Source: Brevibacterium sp. S22
GTDB taxonomy: Bacteria > Actinomycetota > Actinomycetes > Actinomycetales > Brevibacteriaceae
Length of the DNA: 64,000 bases
NCBI RefSeq assembly: GCF_004745485.1
Contig: NZ_RHFG01000008.1
Span: forward strand, 62,001-126,000
Direction of reading: 5' to 3'
Numbering within the stretch: the stretch's first letter is position 1; every line of letters begins with the position of its first letter. The notes beneath the pieces are model-generated. The model was not told the DNA's origin and did no database searches. It saw nothing but the letters and a program-made list of their open reading frames with translations. Of the stretch, positions 1 through 8,222 are shown piece by piece. Made by a program: the position numbers and the translations under genes.

Positions 1-34
1 ATGCACGGGCACAGAACCTGAGTACGATGACAAT

Positions 35-814
35 ATGGGAGACGACAACGGACTCAATCACGACGAACAGTATTCGACGGCAACGACGGTCGAGGAATTC
101 CGAGCCAATATCGCAGGGGTGGAGCGCCGGATAGCCGCTGCCGCCGAGCGTGCCGGGCGGGACCGAACCGACATCGAGCTGCTGCCCGTGAGCAAGACCG
201 TTCCCCAAGAGCGCATCCGCCTCGCCGTCGCCGCCGGCTGTGCGAAGCTGGGAGAGAACAAGGTGCAGGAAGCCCACCGGAAATCGGATGAGATGGCTGA
301 TCTCGACATCGACTGGGCGGTGATCGGGCATCTCCAGTCGAACAAGGCCAAAGACGTGGCGGAGTTCGCAGGCGAGTTCCAGGCCCTCGACAGGCTCAAG
401 GTCGCCAGAGCCCTCGACCGACGGCTCCAAGCGCAAGGGCGAAGCCTCGACGTGTACGTCCAAGTCAATACGTCCGCCGAGGATTCCAAATTCGGCATGC
501 CCCCGGAAGAACTCCTCGGCTTTCTCCGAGATATTCGAGCATTCGAGTCCCTCAAGGTGCAGGGGCTGATGACCCTGGCGATCCTCTCTTCGGACATCGA
601 CCGCGTCCGTCCCTGCTTCCAGCTGCTGCGCAGCCTGCGTGACCGGGTTCGCGAGACCGATCCTGACCTGCTCGGCCCCGCTCGGCTGTCGATGGGGATG
701 TCCGGTGACTTCGAAGTCGCCATCGAAGAGGGAGCGGACTGCGTCCGCGTCGGCCAAGCCATTTTCGGCAGACGGTCGTTGCCGGATTCCCACTACTGGC
801 CCGAATCCGACTGA
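35..814 (+). CDS. YggS/PROSC family PLP homeostasis protein
   Basis: A 259-residue PLP-binding protein of the YggS/PLPBP family, which buffers cytosolic pyridoxal phosphate and has no established catalytic reaction. The PLP lysine is expected at residue 54 in the motif PVSKT, followed by the GENKVQE stretch and, near the C-terminus, the SMGMSGDFEVAIEEG phosphate-binding segment. The size is normal for the family. The first about 20 residues are not conserved and no clear ribosome site precedes the ATG, so a start slightly downstream is possible. A transport gene follows after 14 bases on the same strand. Family assignment is secure; physiological role is inferred from the family. Confidence 0.93.
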   Translation: MGDDNGLNHDEQYSTATTVEEFRANIAGVERRIAAAAERAGRDRTDIELLPVSKTVPQERIRLAVAAGCAKLGENKVQEAHRKSDEMADLDIDWAVIGHLQSNKAKDVAEFAGEFQALDRLKVARALDRRLQAQGRSLDVYVQVNTSAEDSKFGMPPEELLGFLRDIRAFESLKVQGLMTLAILSSDIDRVRPCFQLLRSLRDRVRETDPDLLGPARLSMGMSGDFEVAIEEGADCVRVGQAIFGRRSLPDSHYWPESD

Positions 815-828
815 TCTTCTGATCCGAA

Positions 829-1848
829 TTGTCGACTCCTCCACATTCGGGGCCGGAGCGAAATGCCTCATGTTCGGCGAAGCACTCCCGCAGTTTGTCG
901 GTCCGGACACTCTGGTGGTTCGGCGGCGCGGCGTTCGGAGTCGTCCTCGGGGCCGGCATCACCGGCTTCGCCGCTCTCGCCGAAGCAGCATTGGCCCCGT
1001 GCCTCATCGTGCTGCTCTTCCTCACGTTTCTCGACATCCCGTTCGACACAGGGATGCGCGCGGTTCGCGATCTGCGTTTCCTCGCGGTGGTGGCGGCTTT
1101 GAACTTCCTCGTCGTCCCATTGGTCGTCGCCGGTCTCATTGCGGTCTTCGACATCGCTGATCCTCTGCTGCCGGCGGTGCTCATCGTGCTGCTGTGTCCC
1201 TGCATCGACTATGTCATCGCATTCACACGTGCTGCCGGGGGTGCTGCTGATCTGCTTCTGACGTTGACTCCCGTGCTCATGATCGCACAGCTGCTGTTGC
1301 TGCCGGTGATGCTGTGGGCGATCACCGGTGGCCGGCTGAGCGTTGATCTGCCCGTCCGTCCGCTGGCCGGCGCACTGCTGCTGTTCATCATCGTCCCGTT
1401 CACGGCTGCTGTACTCGTTCAGCGGATCGTCCGGTGGGCACCGAGACTGGTCGGGGCCGTCGATGCGACCACGCGTCTGATGGACCCCGCGATGACCGTG
1501 ACGCTGCTCGTCATCACTGCCGCTGTCATCCCGATGATCGCCGGATTCGCCGGACAGTTGGGAATCGTGGCCATCGTCTTCGCAGTCTTCGCGGTCGGCA
1601 TGACCGCGATCGGATGGTGCGTCACAAGGCTGCTTCATCTTGGGCCACGCCGGTCACGCGCCGTGATTCTGTCAGGAGTGACGCGCAATTCCCTGGTCAT
1701 GCTCCCGATTGTGCGTGCGATCACCGGCGAGGGGATCGGTCCCGCGGGGGTCGTGACACAGACACTCGTCGAACTGCTGGCTATGCTCGTCCTCGTCCGC
1801 TTCCTGCCTCGTCTGGTCCCAGGCACTGCCGTGTCTGAAAACCGCTAG
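829..1848 (+). CDS. BASS-superfamily carrier, arsenic-resistance-like
   Basis: An integral membrane protein of about ten hydrophobic helices resembling the bile acid:sodium symporter superfamily and the proteins often named arsenic resistance (ACR3-like). A conserved-looking CPCIDYV segment lies about residue 123, in the middle of the protein, and a SGVTRNSLVMLP segment sits near the C-terminus. The substrate cannot be read from the sequence, and no arsR or arsC lies next to it, so an arsenite role is uncertain. The start is ambiguous: TTG at 829 opens the longest frame, but TTG at 895 gives a protein that begins right before the first helix; neither has a strong ribosome site. Confidence 0.75.
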   Translation: MSTPPHSGPERNASCSAKHSRSLSVRTLWWFGGAAFGVVLGAGITGFAALAEAALAPCLIVLLFLTFLDIPFDTGMRAVRDLRFLAVVAALNFLVVPLVVAGLIAVFDIADPLLPAVLIVLLCPCIDYVIAFTRAAGGAADLLLTLTPVLMIAQLLLLPVMLWAITGGRLSVDLPVRPLAGALLLFIIVPFTAAVLVQRIVRWAPRLVGAVDATTRLMDPAMTVTLLVITAAVIPMIAGFAGQLGIVAIVFAVFAVGMTAIGWCVTRLLHLGPRRSRAVILSGVTRNSLVMLPIVRAITGEGIGPAGVVTQTLVELLAMLVLVRFLPRLVPGTAVSENR

Positions 1849-1880
1849 TAATTGTTCCGTTCGGGGCAGAGAATGGGACT

Positions 1881-3338
1881 ATGTTCACGTCCGATCAGTG
1901 CTATCAGGCAGTCACGTCCCGTGACCGACGCTTCGATGGGATGTTCTTCACCGCGGTGCGCACCACCGGGATCTTCTGCCGTCCGTCCTGTCCGGCAAAG
2001 ACGCCGCACCGGGCGAACGTTGACTTCTTCATCACCGCTGCCGCAGCCGCAGACGCAGGTTTCCGTGCCTGCCGGAGATGCCGGCCCGATGCGAGTCCGA
2101 ATTCGCCGCAATGGGATACTCGCGGTGACATCGTCGCCCGGGCCGTGCGGCTCATCCGGGACGGTGCCGTAGATCGTGGGGGAGTCGCGTCTGTGGCCGC
2201 CGCGCTCGGCTACAGCTCCCGACAGCTCGGCAGACTCTTCCATGCCGAAGTCGGTGCCGGGCCTCTTGCCCTGGCCCGCACGGAACGTGTGAGAACAGCC
2301 CGCACTCTCATCGAAGCCACCTCGATGCCGATGAGCGAGATCGCCTTCGCGGCAGGCTTCTCCAGCATCCGACAGTTCAACGAGACATTTCGCGACATGT
2401 ATTCGATCAGCCCGCGACAGCTGCGCACCGCAGGTGCCGAACATCCGGTGACCGACGAACTCGTTCTCAGACTGGCGTACCGTCCCCCGTTCGACTTTGC
2501 GCATCTGCTGAAGTACTTCGAGATGAGAGCCGTGGCCGGGATCGAATCGATATCAGACGGTGCCTACACGCGCTCTATGAGGTTGGCCCATGGACCAGCC
2601 GTCATCACGCTGCGGCAAGGCGCAGGAGACTTCATCGCGTGCCGCCTCCGGTTGGCCGACACCCGCGATCTGGGCAGCGCCGTGGCCCGTGCCAGGCGCA
2701 CTCTCGATCTCGACGCCGACCCCGTGGCGATCGCTGAGACCCTCAGATCCGCGGGGCTTCGCAGCGTGGTCGATGAGCTGCCTGGAATCCGGTCGCCCGG
2801 ACACAGTGATCCCGTAGAGTTGGCGCTGCGGACAGTGCTCGGTCAGCAGATCTCGTTGTCCGCGGCTCGCACCCACTTGGAGCGACTCGTCGCCGGCACC
2901 GGAGAAGCGCTGTCGACGGAGATGATCGTCGACGGTGTGGATCGGCTCTTCCCGACCGCAGAATGCATCGCCGCGGTCCCCGCAGAGAAATGGTCCCTGC
3001 CGGCCAGCCGCATCCGCACTATTCAGTCGCTGTCGACGGCGATGGCAGATGGCAGGCTGGATCTCGGTCCCGGAAGCGACCGCGACGCTGCGAGCATGAA
3101 TCTGCTTGCCCTCCCCGGTATCGGTCCATGGAGCAACGGCTATATCCGGATGCGCGCCCTGGGCGATCCGGATGTGTTCATGGGCTCCGACCTCGGAGTG
3201 AAGAAGGCCGTTGCCGAACTCGGCGGGAATTCAGTCTCCACAGGTGACTGGTCCGAGACAGTGAGAAAGTCCAGTCCCTGGAGGTCCTACCTCACCCACC
3301 TGCTCTGGGCCCATCACGCTCATGCTGCGCGGACCTGA
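1881..3338 (+). CDS. Ada-type methylphosphotriester sensor fused to AlkA DNA glycosylase
   Basis: A 485-residue fusion for alkylation damage repair. Residues 1-75 match the Ada N-terminal zinc domain, with the four expected cysteines at 33, 37, 64 and 67; in Ada the first is the methyl acceptor from DNA phosphotriesters. An AraC-type helix-turn-helix covers about 90-180. The rest is an AlkA-like N-terminal domain plus an HhH-GPD 3-methyladenine glycosylase core, with the hairpin LPGIGPWSNGYIRMRALGD and the catalytic Asp at its end. The O6-methyltransferase part of classical Ada is missing here but is supplied by the next gene. Known arrangement in actinobacteria; likely both a sensor-regulator and an enzyme. 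Confidence 0.93.
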   Translation: MFTSDQCYQAVTSRDRRFDGMFFTAVRTTGIFCRPSCPAKTPHRANVDFFITAAAAADAGFRACRRCRPDASPNSPQWDTRGDIVARAVRLIRDGAVDRGGVASVAAALGYSSRQLGRLFHAEVGAGPLALARTERVRTARTLIEATSMPMSEIAFAAGFSSIRQFNETFRDMYSISPRQLRTAGAEHPVTDELVLRLAYRPPFDFAHLLKYFEMRAVAGIESISDGAYTRSMRLAHGPAVITLRQGAGDFIACRLRLADTRDLGSAVARARRTLDLDADPVAIAETLRSAGLRSVVDELPGIRSPGHSDPVELALRTVLGQQISLSAARTHLERLVAGTGEALSTEMIVDGVDRLFPTAECIAAVPAEKWSLPASRIRTIQSLSTAMADGRLDLGPGSDRDAASMNLLALPGIGPWSNGYIRMRALGDPDVFMGSDLGVKKAVAELGGNSVSTGDWSETVRKSSPWRSYLTHLLWAHHAHAART

Positions 3339-3401
3339 CCACTCGCGACCATCAACGATCGACAGCGAAGAATCATACTCAGGCACAGAGGAGACACAGA
3401 T

Positions 3402-3980
3402 ATGACTACGTCGAACACGACAATCTCTGACACCGGCAGCCCAACCGTCGTGACGGGAGCTCTCCGACTGCCGACAGCCTCGGCGCCGGTGTACACGACG
3501 ATCCTGGACACAGAACTGGGATCAATTCTGGCCACCTCGGACGGAATCTGCCTCACGGGCCTCTACCTGGAGGTGTCCGACGAGATCGATGCGCGGTTGC
3601 GCAGAACCTTCGGCAGCGATCCGACGCCGGCGGGGGATCTGGAGATCTTCCACCGCACAGAGACGCAGCTGGGGGAGTACTTCGCGGGCAGACGCACTCG
3701 GTTCGATCTGCCGCTTGCGGCAAAGGGCACTGAATTCCAACGCTCGGTGTGGCAGGCACTGACCCTGATCCCCTTCGGCCGCACCGCCGGGTACGGAGAG
3801 CTGGCCGGGAACTTGGGACGCCCCGGCGCCGCACGGGCCGTCGGAGCCGCCAATGGGAAGAACCCCATCAGCATCATCGTTCCCTGCCACCGCGTCATCG
3901 GCGCCGACGGATCAATGACCGGCTACGCATGGGGAGAGGAGAAGAAGCGCCACCTCCTCAACCTAGAATCCTCCCCCTGA
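3402..3980 (+). CDS. ogt: Methylated-DNA--protein-cysteine methyltransferase
   Basis: Suicide repair protein that removes the methyl group from O6-methylguanine onto its own cysteine. The active-site motif PCHRV lies at residues 161-165 with Cys162, followed by the conserved LLNLE end. Upstream is the [19 protein letters not shown] helix-turn-helix that binds DNA. A good ribosome site (GAGGAG) precedes the ATG. It lies 63 bases after the Ada-AlkA gene on the same strand, so the two probably form one adaptive-response unit. The roughly 30 N-terminal residues are low complexity and not part of the family domain. Confidence 0.95.
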   Translation: MTTSNTTISDTGSPTVVTGALRLPTASAPVYTTILDTELGSILATSDGICLTGLYLEVSDEIDARLRRTFGSDPTPAGDLEIFHRTETQLGEYFAGRRTRFDLPLAAKGTEFQRSVWQALTLIPFGRTAGYGELAGNLGRPGAARAVGAANGKNPISIIVPCHRVIGADGSMTGYAWGEEKKRHLLNLESSP

Positions 3981-3981
3981 T

Positions 3982-4041
3982 TGCTACCTGACGGGGGCTC
4001 AGCAACCTGGCGCCAGGTTGCTGAGCCCCCGTCAGGTAGCA
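3982..4041. repeat. Perfect 60-bp palindrome (bidirectional terminator or repeat)
   Basis: Bases 3982-4041 equal their own reverse complement without mismatch; the centre is GGCGCC at 4009-4014, so the hairpin has essentially no loop. It begins two bases after the ogt stop codon and precedes the convergent tRNA-Ala gene. No U-tract follows on either strand. It could be a bidirectional terminator or a member of a dispersed palindromic repeat family; the sequence alone does not decide. Confidence 0.85.
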
Positions 4042-4100
4042 GAGAAGGGTGGGGACGACGAAAGGCCGAAATCCTGATTCGGATTCCGGCCTTTCAGCGG

Positions 4101-4173
4101 TGGAGGTAAGGGGATTCGAACCCCTGACCTTCTCCATGCCATGGAGACGCGCTACCAACTGCGCCATACCCCC
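4101..4173 (-). tRNA. tRNA-Ala (GGC)
   Basis: A complete 73-base cloverleaf on the minus strand: acceptor stem GGGGGTA pairing with TACCTCC (one G-U), D arm GCGC/GCGC, anticodon stem TCTCC/GGAGA with loop ATGGCAT giving anticodon GGC, and T arm AGGGG/CCCCT with loop TTCGAAT. CCA is not encoded. Confidence 0.96.
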
Positions 4174-4262
4174 GCTTGCCTGATCAATATTACCCACGTG
4201 TGGGTGAGAGACCAAATCGGCGGAGAGTGACGCTCAGCACAGAACGTGCCGTTGTTTGGAGA

Positions 4263-4292
4263 CACTGCCCGAGTCCGCAGACTCGGGCAGTG
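4263..4292 (-). terminator. Rho-independent-like hairpin after the small minus-strand gene
   Basis: A 13-bp perfect stem (4263-4275 with 4280-4292) and a four-base loop, just downstream of the stop of the minus-strand gene ending at 4298. Only a weak T-rich tail follows on that strand. Confidence 0.6.
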
Positions 4293-4297
4293 GTGAC

Positions 4298-4525
4298 TCA
4301 GATGTATGGCCTGACCTGGCTGAGGTAGCGCACGATGTCCCGTTCGCGCAGTTCACGGACACGCTGCTCTCGAGCGTGTTCGCGCAGGCGGCTCTGTTGG
4401 CGACGGGCCGCCTTCTGGCGACGGTCTTCGGTGCTTGGAGCTGGGCGGCGAGCCCAGCGGATGAGCTTCATCCCGGTGCTCAGGGCCCAGCGGCGTGGAT
4501 AGGTGAATGGGAATGTGGTCGACAC
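4298..4525 (-). CDS. Small basic hypothetical protein
   Basis: A 75-residue protein of unknown function, very rich in Arg and Gln in residues 25-65, where a single charged helix is likely. It is accepted as a gene because the GTG start at 4525 has a good ribosome site (GAGGA, about six bases upstream) and because a strong hairpin follows its stop directly. No signal peptide or membrane segment is visible. A nucleic-acid-binding role would be only a guess from the charge. Confidence 0.55.
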   Translation of the reverse strand: MSTTFPFTYPRRWALSTGMKLIRWARRPAPSTEDRRQKAARRQQSRLREHAREQRVRELRERDIVRYLSQVRPYI

Positions 4526-5390
4526 AATTCTTCCTCGTGGTTTTCAGGCAGGGGATATCCGCAAATAGGCAGGAGATATCCCGGAATGGCGATCAGATAG
4601 ACAGAATCCGAAAATGTCGCATCAATGACAATGAATCACCCGACAATGGGTGCACCGCAGAAAGGCAGAGGACCGCCACTGTGGCAAGGTGTCATTGAAA
4701 TGACAGGTTCATCGAAATGGCAACGAAACTCGAAAAGGCAGTGGACTCGGAATGATGGGCAACGCTGCGAACGTACACAGTCATACCGTGACTATCCGCG
4801 GTGACAGCAGATCAGAGTCCGAACTCAACGAGTCCGTCGTGGTGTGTCTGGGTCAGAGGTTGCTGCGTGCGGTGGTGCAGCACTGCAGGCTAGCCGAAAT
4901 GACTTGGACACATGCCAGGCGTGAAAGATGCCGGATCTCAGGCAACCGGTGGCTCAGGGGACAACGGCGGCCGGAAGCCAACCGGTGGAAAAGACGTGAA
5001 AGACGGCTGTATCAGCCGACGAGTCCTTGTCCGCCAATCGGGCAGGCAGCATATTCATGCCGACGTGTTCGAAGGTCGGGGCATGCAAGAGAATTAAACA
5101 TCGAAACTGCTCTCCTTTCATGGTCGTGGATCTCGTGGGGACGGCGTCAGCGTCCTCTATTGTCAATATACAATCAGGGTGATGTCTGCGAATCCGTAAT
5201 TGCACTGTCGAATTTAGCACAGCATTCAATGCCTGTGGGAGTTTTGTTCATTATTTTCTCAAATTATTTCGATTGGAATGCTCGGGCACGAAGGACCGCT
5301 CCCGAAATCGGCAGTTCGAAGCGCCGTTTGCGCCGACGTAGAATCGAGGGAGAAGTGCATCAGTCGGACGCGCAGCCTCAGGAGTTGAGA
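4526..5390. other. Long intergenic region with AT-rich patch
   Basis: About 860 bases without a convincing gene. The frame of the downstream stress protein stays open through 4752-5390, but the translation is rich in Arg, Trp and Cys, has no recognisable domain, and the protein has a good start at 5391. Roughly 5150-5290 is clearly poorer in GC than the rest of the window. This may be the decayed remains of an inserted or deleted gene, plus the promoter of the stress protein. Confidence 0.5.
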
Positions 5391-6296
5391 ATGTCAGAGA
5401 CCGCCACCACCAGACGTCTTGTCGTCGGATACATCGCCACGGATCGGGGCCGGGATGCGATCTCGCTGGCCATCTCGATCGCCCGCTCCATCGATGTCGA
5501 GCTCGTGGTCACCATCGTCCGCCCGGAATCGGCGACGATCCTCGCCGGCAGCGCCGTGCCGAAGGACGGTGCCGGAATCGTGGCCCAGCAGATCGACGAC
5601 TGGCTCGACGAGGCCCTGGCTCTCATTCCCGATGACGTCAAGGCCAGGGGTGCCATCCACATCGCGTCGAACGAGTCGAAGGGCCTCATGGAGGTCGCTG
5701 AGAAAGAAGGCGCCCTGGGCATCGTCATCGGCGCCCGTGCCACCACCCTCATGCGGCAGCTGCGCATCGGCACGGTCGCCTCGTCGCTGCTGCATGCATC
5801 GACAGTGCCCGTCGTCCTCGCTCCCTCGGGGAAGTCTGATATCGGGCCGATCTCGCGCGTGACCGCACTCTACGGTGCTCGTCCAGGTGCTTCGTCACTC
5901 ATCGGCGCAGCAATCGAATCGGCTTTCGGCCTGGGAGTCGACCTGCGACTGCTCTCACTGATCGAGGACGACGGACTCTATGACGACGAGGTCGCCGAGA
6001 TCACCGAATTCGCCGAACAATACGGGGGAGCGGTGCTGGCCGACCAGGCTTCGGAGATGCTCGCCTCGGGGCGGGCAACAGTGAAGTCGAAAGCGGGGGC
6101 CGATATCGAAGAGGCTGCCGAGGCCATCGAATGGCAACCCGGTGACCTCGCATTCATCGGCTCGAGCCGGCTCGGCCGCGGAGGCAAGGTCGCCATCGGT
6201 GCGCGAGCCCGTCGTCTGCTGCGTGTACTGCCCGTGCCCGTCGTGGTCGTTCCCCGCCGTGCGGTCAGCTCCGTATACACCACCGAAGCCGGCTGA
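5391..6296 (+). CDS. Tandem universal stress protein
   Basis: A 301-residue protein with two UspA-type domains (about 8-142 and 150-293). In each, the end of the domain carries the glycine-rich ATP-binding stretch (GARATTLMRQLRIGTVAS and GSSRLGRGGKVAIGARA), followed by the final beta strand VPVV. ATG at 5391 is chosen because CAGGAG lies nine bases upstream and the protein then begins at the first domain; the open frame extends 213 codons further upstream without domain content. Universal stress proteins accumulate in stationary phase or starvation in relatives; no regulatory site is seen here. Confidence 0.9.
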   Translation: MSETATTRRLVVGYIATDRGRDAISLAISIARSIDVELVVTIVRPESATILAGSAVPKDGAGIVAQQIDDWLDEALALIPDDVKARGAIHIASNESKGLMEVAEKEGALGIVIGARATTLMRQLRIGTVASSLLHASTVPVVLAPSGKSDIGPISRVTALYGARPGASSLIGAAIESAFGLGVDLRLLSLIEDDGLYDDEVAEITEFAEQYGGAVLADQASEMLASGRATVKSKAGADIEEAAEAIEWQPGDLAFIGSSRLGRGGKVAIGARARRLLRVLPVPVVVVPRRAVSSVYTTEAG

Positions 6297-6297
6297 G

Positions 6298-7185
6298 TTG
6301 CGGTCACGGCCATCACAGCGAATCGACATTCGCCTGGGTTCGCACAGCACGGCCGCATGGGTCTATCCGGGGGACCGTCAGCAGCGCCCTCTGCTGATGG
6401 TGCACGGGTTCCGAGGAGACCATCACGGAATGGACCTCATCGCCGGCAGCGTCACCGACCGCGAGGTGATCGTCCCTGATCTGCCCGGGTTCGGGCTCAC
6501 TGCGCCGCTGGACTCGGGGTCCTCGCTCTCTGCGTTCGTCGACTACCTCGTGGCCCTTCGTGCCGATATCGGTCGGCAGACAGGGGCGACGCCGATCCTC
6601 GTCGGTCATTCGTTCGGGTCGATCCTGGTCAGCCACCTCGCGGCTCGGCACCGTGAGTCGGTCGACGAGCTCGTGCTCATCAACCCGATCACCAGTCCCG
6701 CATTGGAAGGGCCCGCACGGTTCCTCACCGCGGCGACCCGCGTGTACTACGCCCTCGGTGCGCGACTGCCCGAGCGCGCCGGTCGCTGCCTGCTGAGCAA
6801 TCCTGCGATCGTGCGGGCCATGAGCATGGCCATGGCCACGACCCGCGACCCCGGGCTGCGCCGGTTCATCCATGACCAGCACGGCAGGCACTTTTCGTCG
6901 TTCGCCGACCGAGGATCCCTGTCGGAGGCCTTCGCGACGTCCGTCGCTCACACCGTCACCGAGGTGGCCGACCACCTGACGATGCCCACGCTCGTCATCG
7001 CCGGGGACAAGGATGCAATCGCCCCCATCGAACCCACCCGAGCATTCGCCGCGGAGCTCGCCGATGTCGAATTCGTGGAATTGAGCGGGGTAGGCCACCT
7101 CGTACACTACGAGCGATCGGAGGAAGCCGCCTCGGCGATCATGGAATTCTGCCGGCGACGACTGTCACGGGGAAGCACGAACTGA
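6298..7185 (+). CDS. Alpha/beta hydrolase
   Basis: A serine hydrolase of the alpha/beta fold, with the oxyanion segment VHGFRGDHHGMD, the nucleophile elbow GHSFG, an acidic residue in the strand VIAGDKDAI and the catalytic His in GVGHLVHYE. The open frame starts at 6142 inside the stress protein, but TTG at 6298, two bases after that gene's stop, gives a 295-residue protein that begins just before the first strand. Tight spacing suggests co-transcription with the stress protein. Substrate unknown; esterase, lipase or C-C hydrolase activities are all possible. Confidence 0.82.
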   Translation: MRSRPSQRIDIRLGSHSTAAWVYPGDRQQRPLLMVHGFRGDHHGMDLIAGSVTDREVIVPDLPGFGLTAPLDSGSSLSAFVDYLVALRADIGRQTGATPILVGHSFGSILVSHLAARHRESVDELVLINPITSPALEGPARFLTAATRVYYALGARLPERAGRCLLSNPAIVRAMSMAMATTRDPGLRRFIHDQHGRHFSSFADRGSLSEAFATSVAHTVTEVADHLTMPTLVIAGDKDAIAPIEPTRAFAAELADVEFVELSGVGHLVHYERSEEAASAIMEFCRRRLSRGSTN

Positions 7186-7194
7186 GCACGGACG

Positions 7195-7232
7195 ACGAAG
7201 GGCCGCTGCGCATCAGCGCAGCGGCCCTTCGT
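7195..7232. terminator. Bidirectional terminator hairpin
   Basis: A 17-bp perfect stem (7195-7211 with 7216-7232) and a four-base loop, between the convergent hydrolase gene and a small membrane protein gene; it can serve both. Confidence 0.7.
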
Positions 7233-7247
7233 GAACCTGCCGGGGGA

Positions 7248-7478
7248 TCAGCCGCGAGAGTCGCGGGCCCAGCGGTAGACGATCGGTACGAGGAAAGCGA
7301 AGCTCGACGCGAGCAGACCGCCCCAGAACACCCAGAACTCGGTTCCCTCGGGTGAGGAGAACGAGGCTCCGAAGAGGTAGAGCCCGAACAGGAAGAGCGC
7401 GAAGGCGAAGACGAAGACGATGACATCGGCAAACGATGCGGAATTGCGGGTTCTCTTCGGGGCGGCGATATTGGACAT
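7248..7478 (-). CDS. Small two-helix membrane protein
   Basis: A 76-residue protein with two predicted membrane helices (about 18-40 and 49-68) and a short basic N-terminus. A strong GGAGGAG ribosome site lies immediately upstream of its ATG, which supports it as a real gene. No family or function is recognised. The next gene upstream on the same strand, a holin-like membrane protein, is about 70 bases away, so they may share a transcript. Confidence 0.75.
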   Translation of the reverse strand: MSNIAAPKRTRNSASFADVIVFVFAFALFLFGLYLFGASFSSPEGTEFWVFWGGLLASSFAFLVPIVYRWARDSRG

Positions 7479-7550
7479 GGTCTCCTCCGGCGATGTTTCT
7501 GGTGGTCAGCTGACTCTCAGCCACAGTCTACATCGCGTAGAGGACTTTGC

Positions 7551-7970
7551 TCATCTCCGGTCGTGCTCGGCGCTTCTGTCCGGGACCAGCCATCCGAGCA
7601 GGGCGGAGACGATCGAGACGATGATCGCCGCGAGGATGGCGGAGAAGAAGAACGAATCGATGCTGAACTCGAAGGGTGTGAACCCGCTGAGCCAACTCGT
7701 CAGGGCCAGCATGATCGCATTGATGACGATGGAGAACAGGCCCAGAGTCAGACACGTGATCGGGGCGGAGACAAAGCTGAGGATCGGTTTGATGAAGGCA
7801 TTCGCCAACCCGAAGATGAGGCCGATGACGAGGTAGGAGATGATCATCGCCGGAATGGCTCCGGCCTGCTCCTCGACGACCCGGTTCCCTGTGATCGTCA
7901 CGCCCGGCAGAATCCAGGCGGCCACCCAGATCGCACATGCGTTGACGATGACGCGAGACAAGAAGTTCAT
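7551..7970 (-). CDS. Phage-holin-superfamily membrane protein (holin_4_2-like)
   Basis: A 139-residue protein with four hydrophobic helices, similar in layout to the small chromosomal proteins named phage holin family protein, including the segment NAFIKPILSFVSAPITCLTLG typical of that group. ATG at 7970 is preferred over the ATG at 7979 because GAGG lies eight bases before it. Despite the family name there are no phage genes nearby; these proteins are common housekeeping membrane proteins of unknown role in actinobacteria. Confidence 0.8.
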   Translation of the reverse strand: MNFLSRVIVNACAIWVAAWILPGVTITGNRVVEEQAGAIPAMIISYLVIGLIFGLANAFIKPILSFVSAPITCLTLGLFSIVINAIMLALTSWLSGFTPFEFSIDSFFFSAILAAIIVSIVSALLGWLVPDRSAEHDRR

Positions 7971-8222
7971 ATCCGTCATCCTCGCAGACCGATCTGCGTT
8001 CTTTCTGAGTCGGGGATGGGAATGGGGTCCGTGCATTGGTGACGAAGCTCAACGTCTCCTGGTTCGCTTCCACTCGAATCGAGTGGCCAAACGCAGTAGC
8101 CTGAAGGGGAACCGTCCGGTTCGACTTTCTCCGACCACCAGAGTGCATCTACCGAGTGATTTGATCCAGGTCACCACGGCGGCACGACCTCCCGGACGAT
8201 CGGGAGCAGAAACTGGATTGAT

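Noticed and set aside
639..1160. Second gene overlapping YggS and the BASS carrier
   Set aside because: Frame-shifted shadow with high Arg content and no motif.
4752..5390. N-terminal extension of the universal stress protein
   Set aside because: The frame is open, but no domain is present and a good start with ribosome site lies at 5391.
7551..7970. Prophage remnant
   Set aside because: The holin-like protein is a common chromosomal membrane protein and no other phage gene lies nearby.
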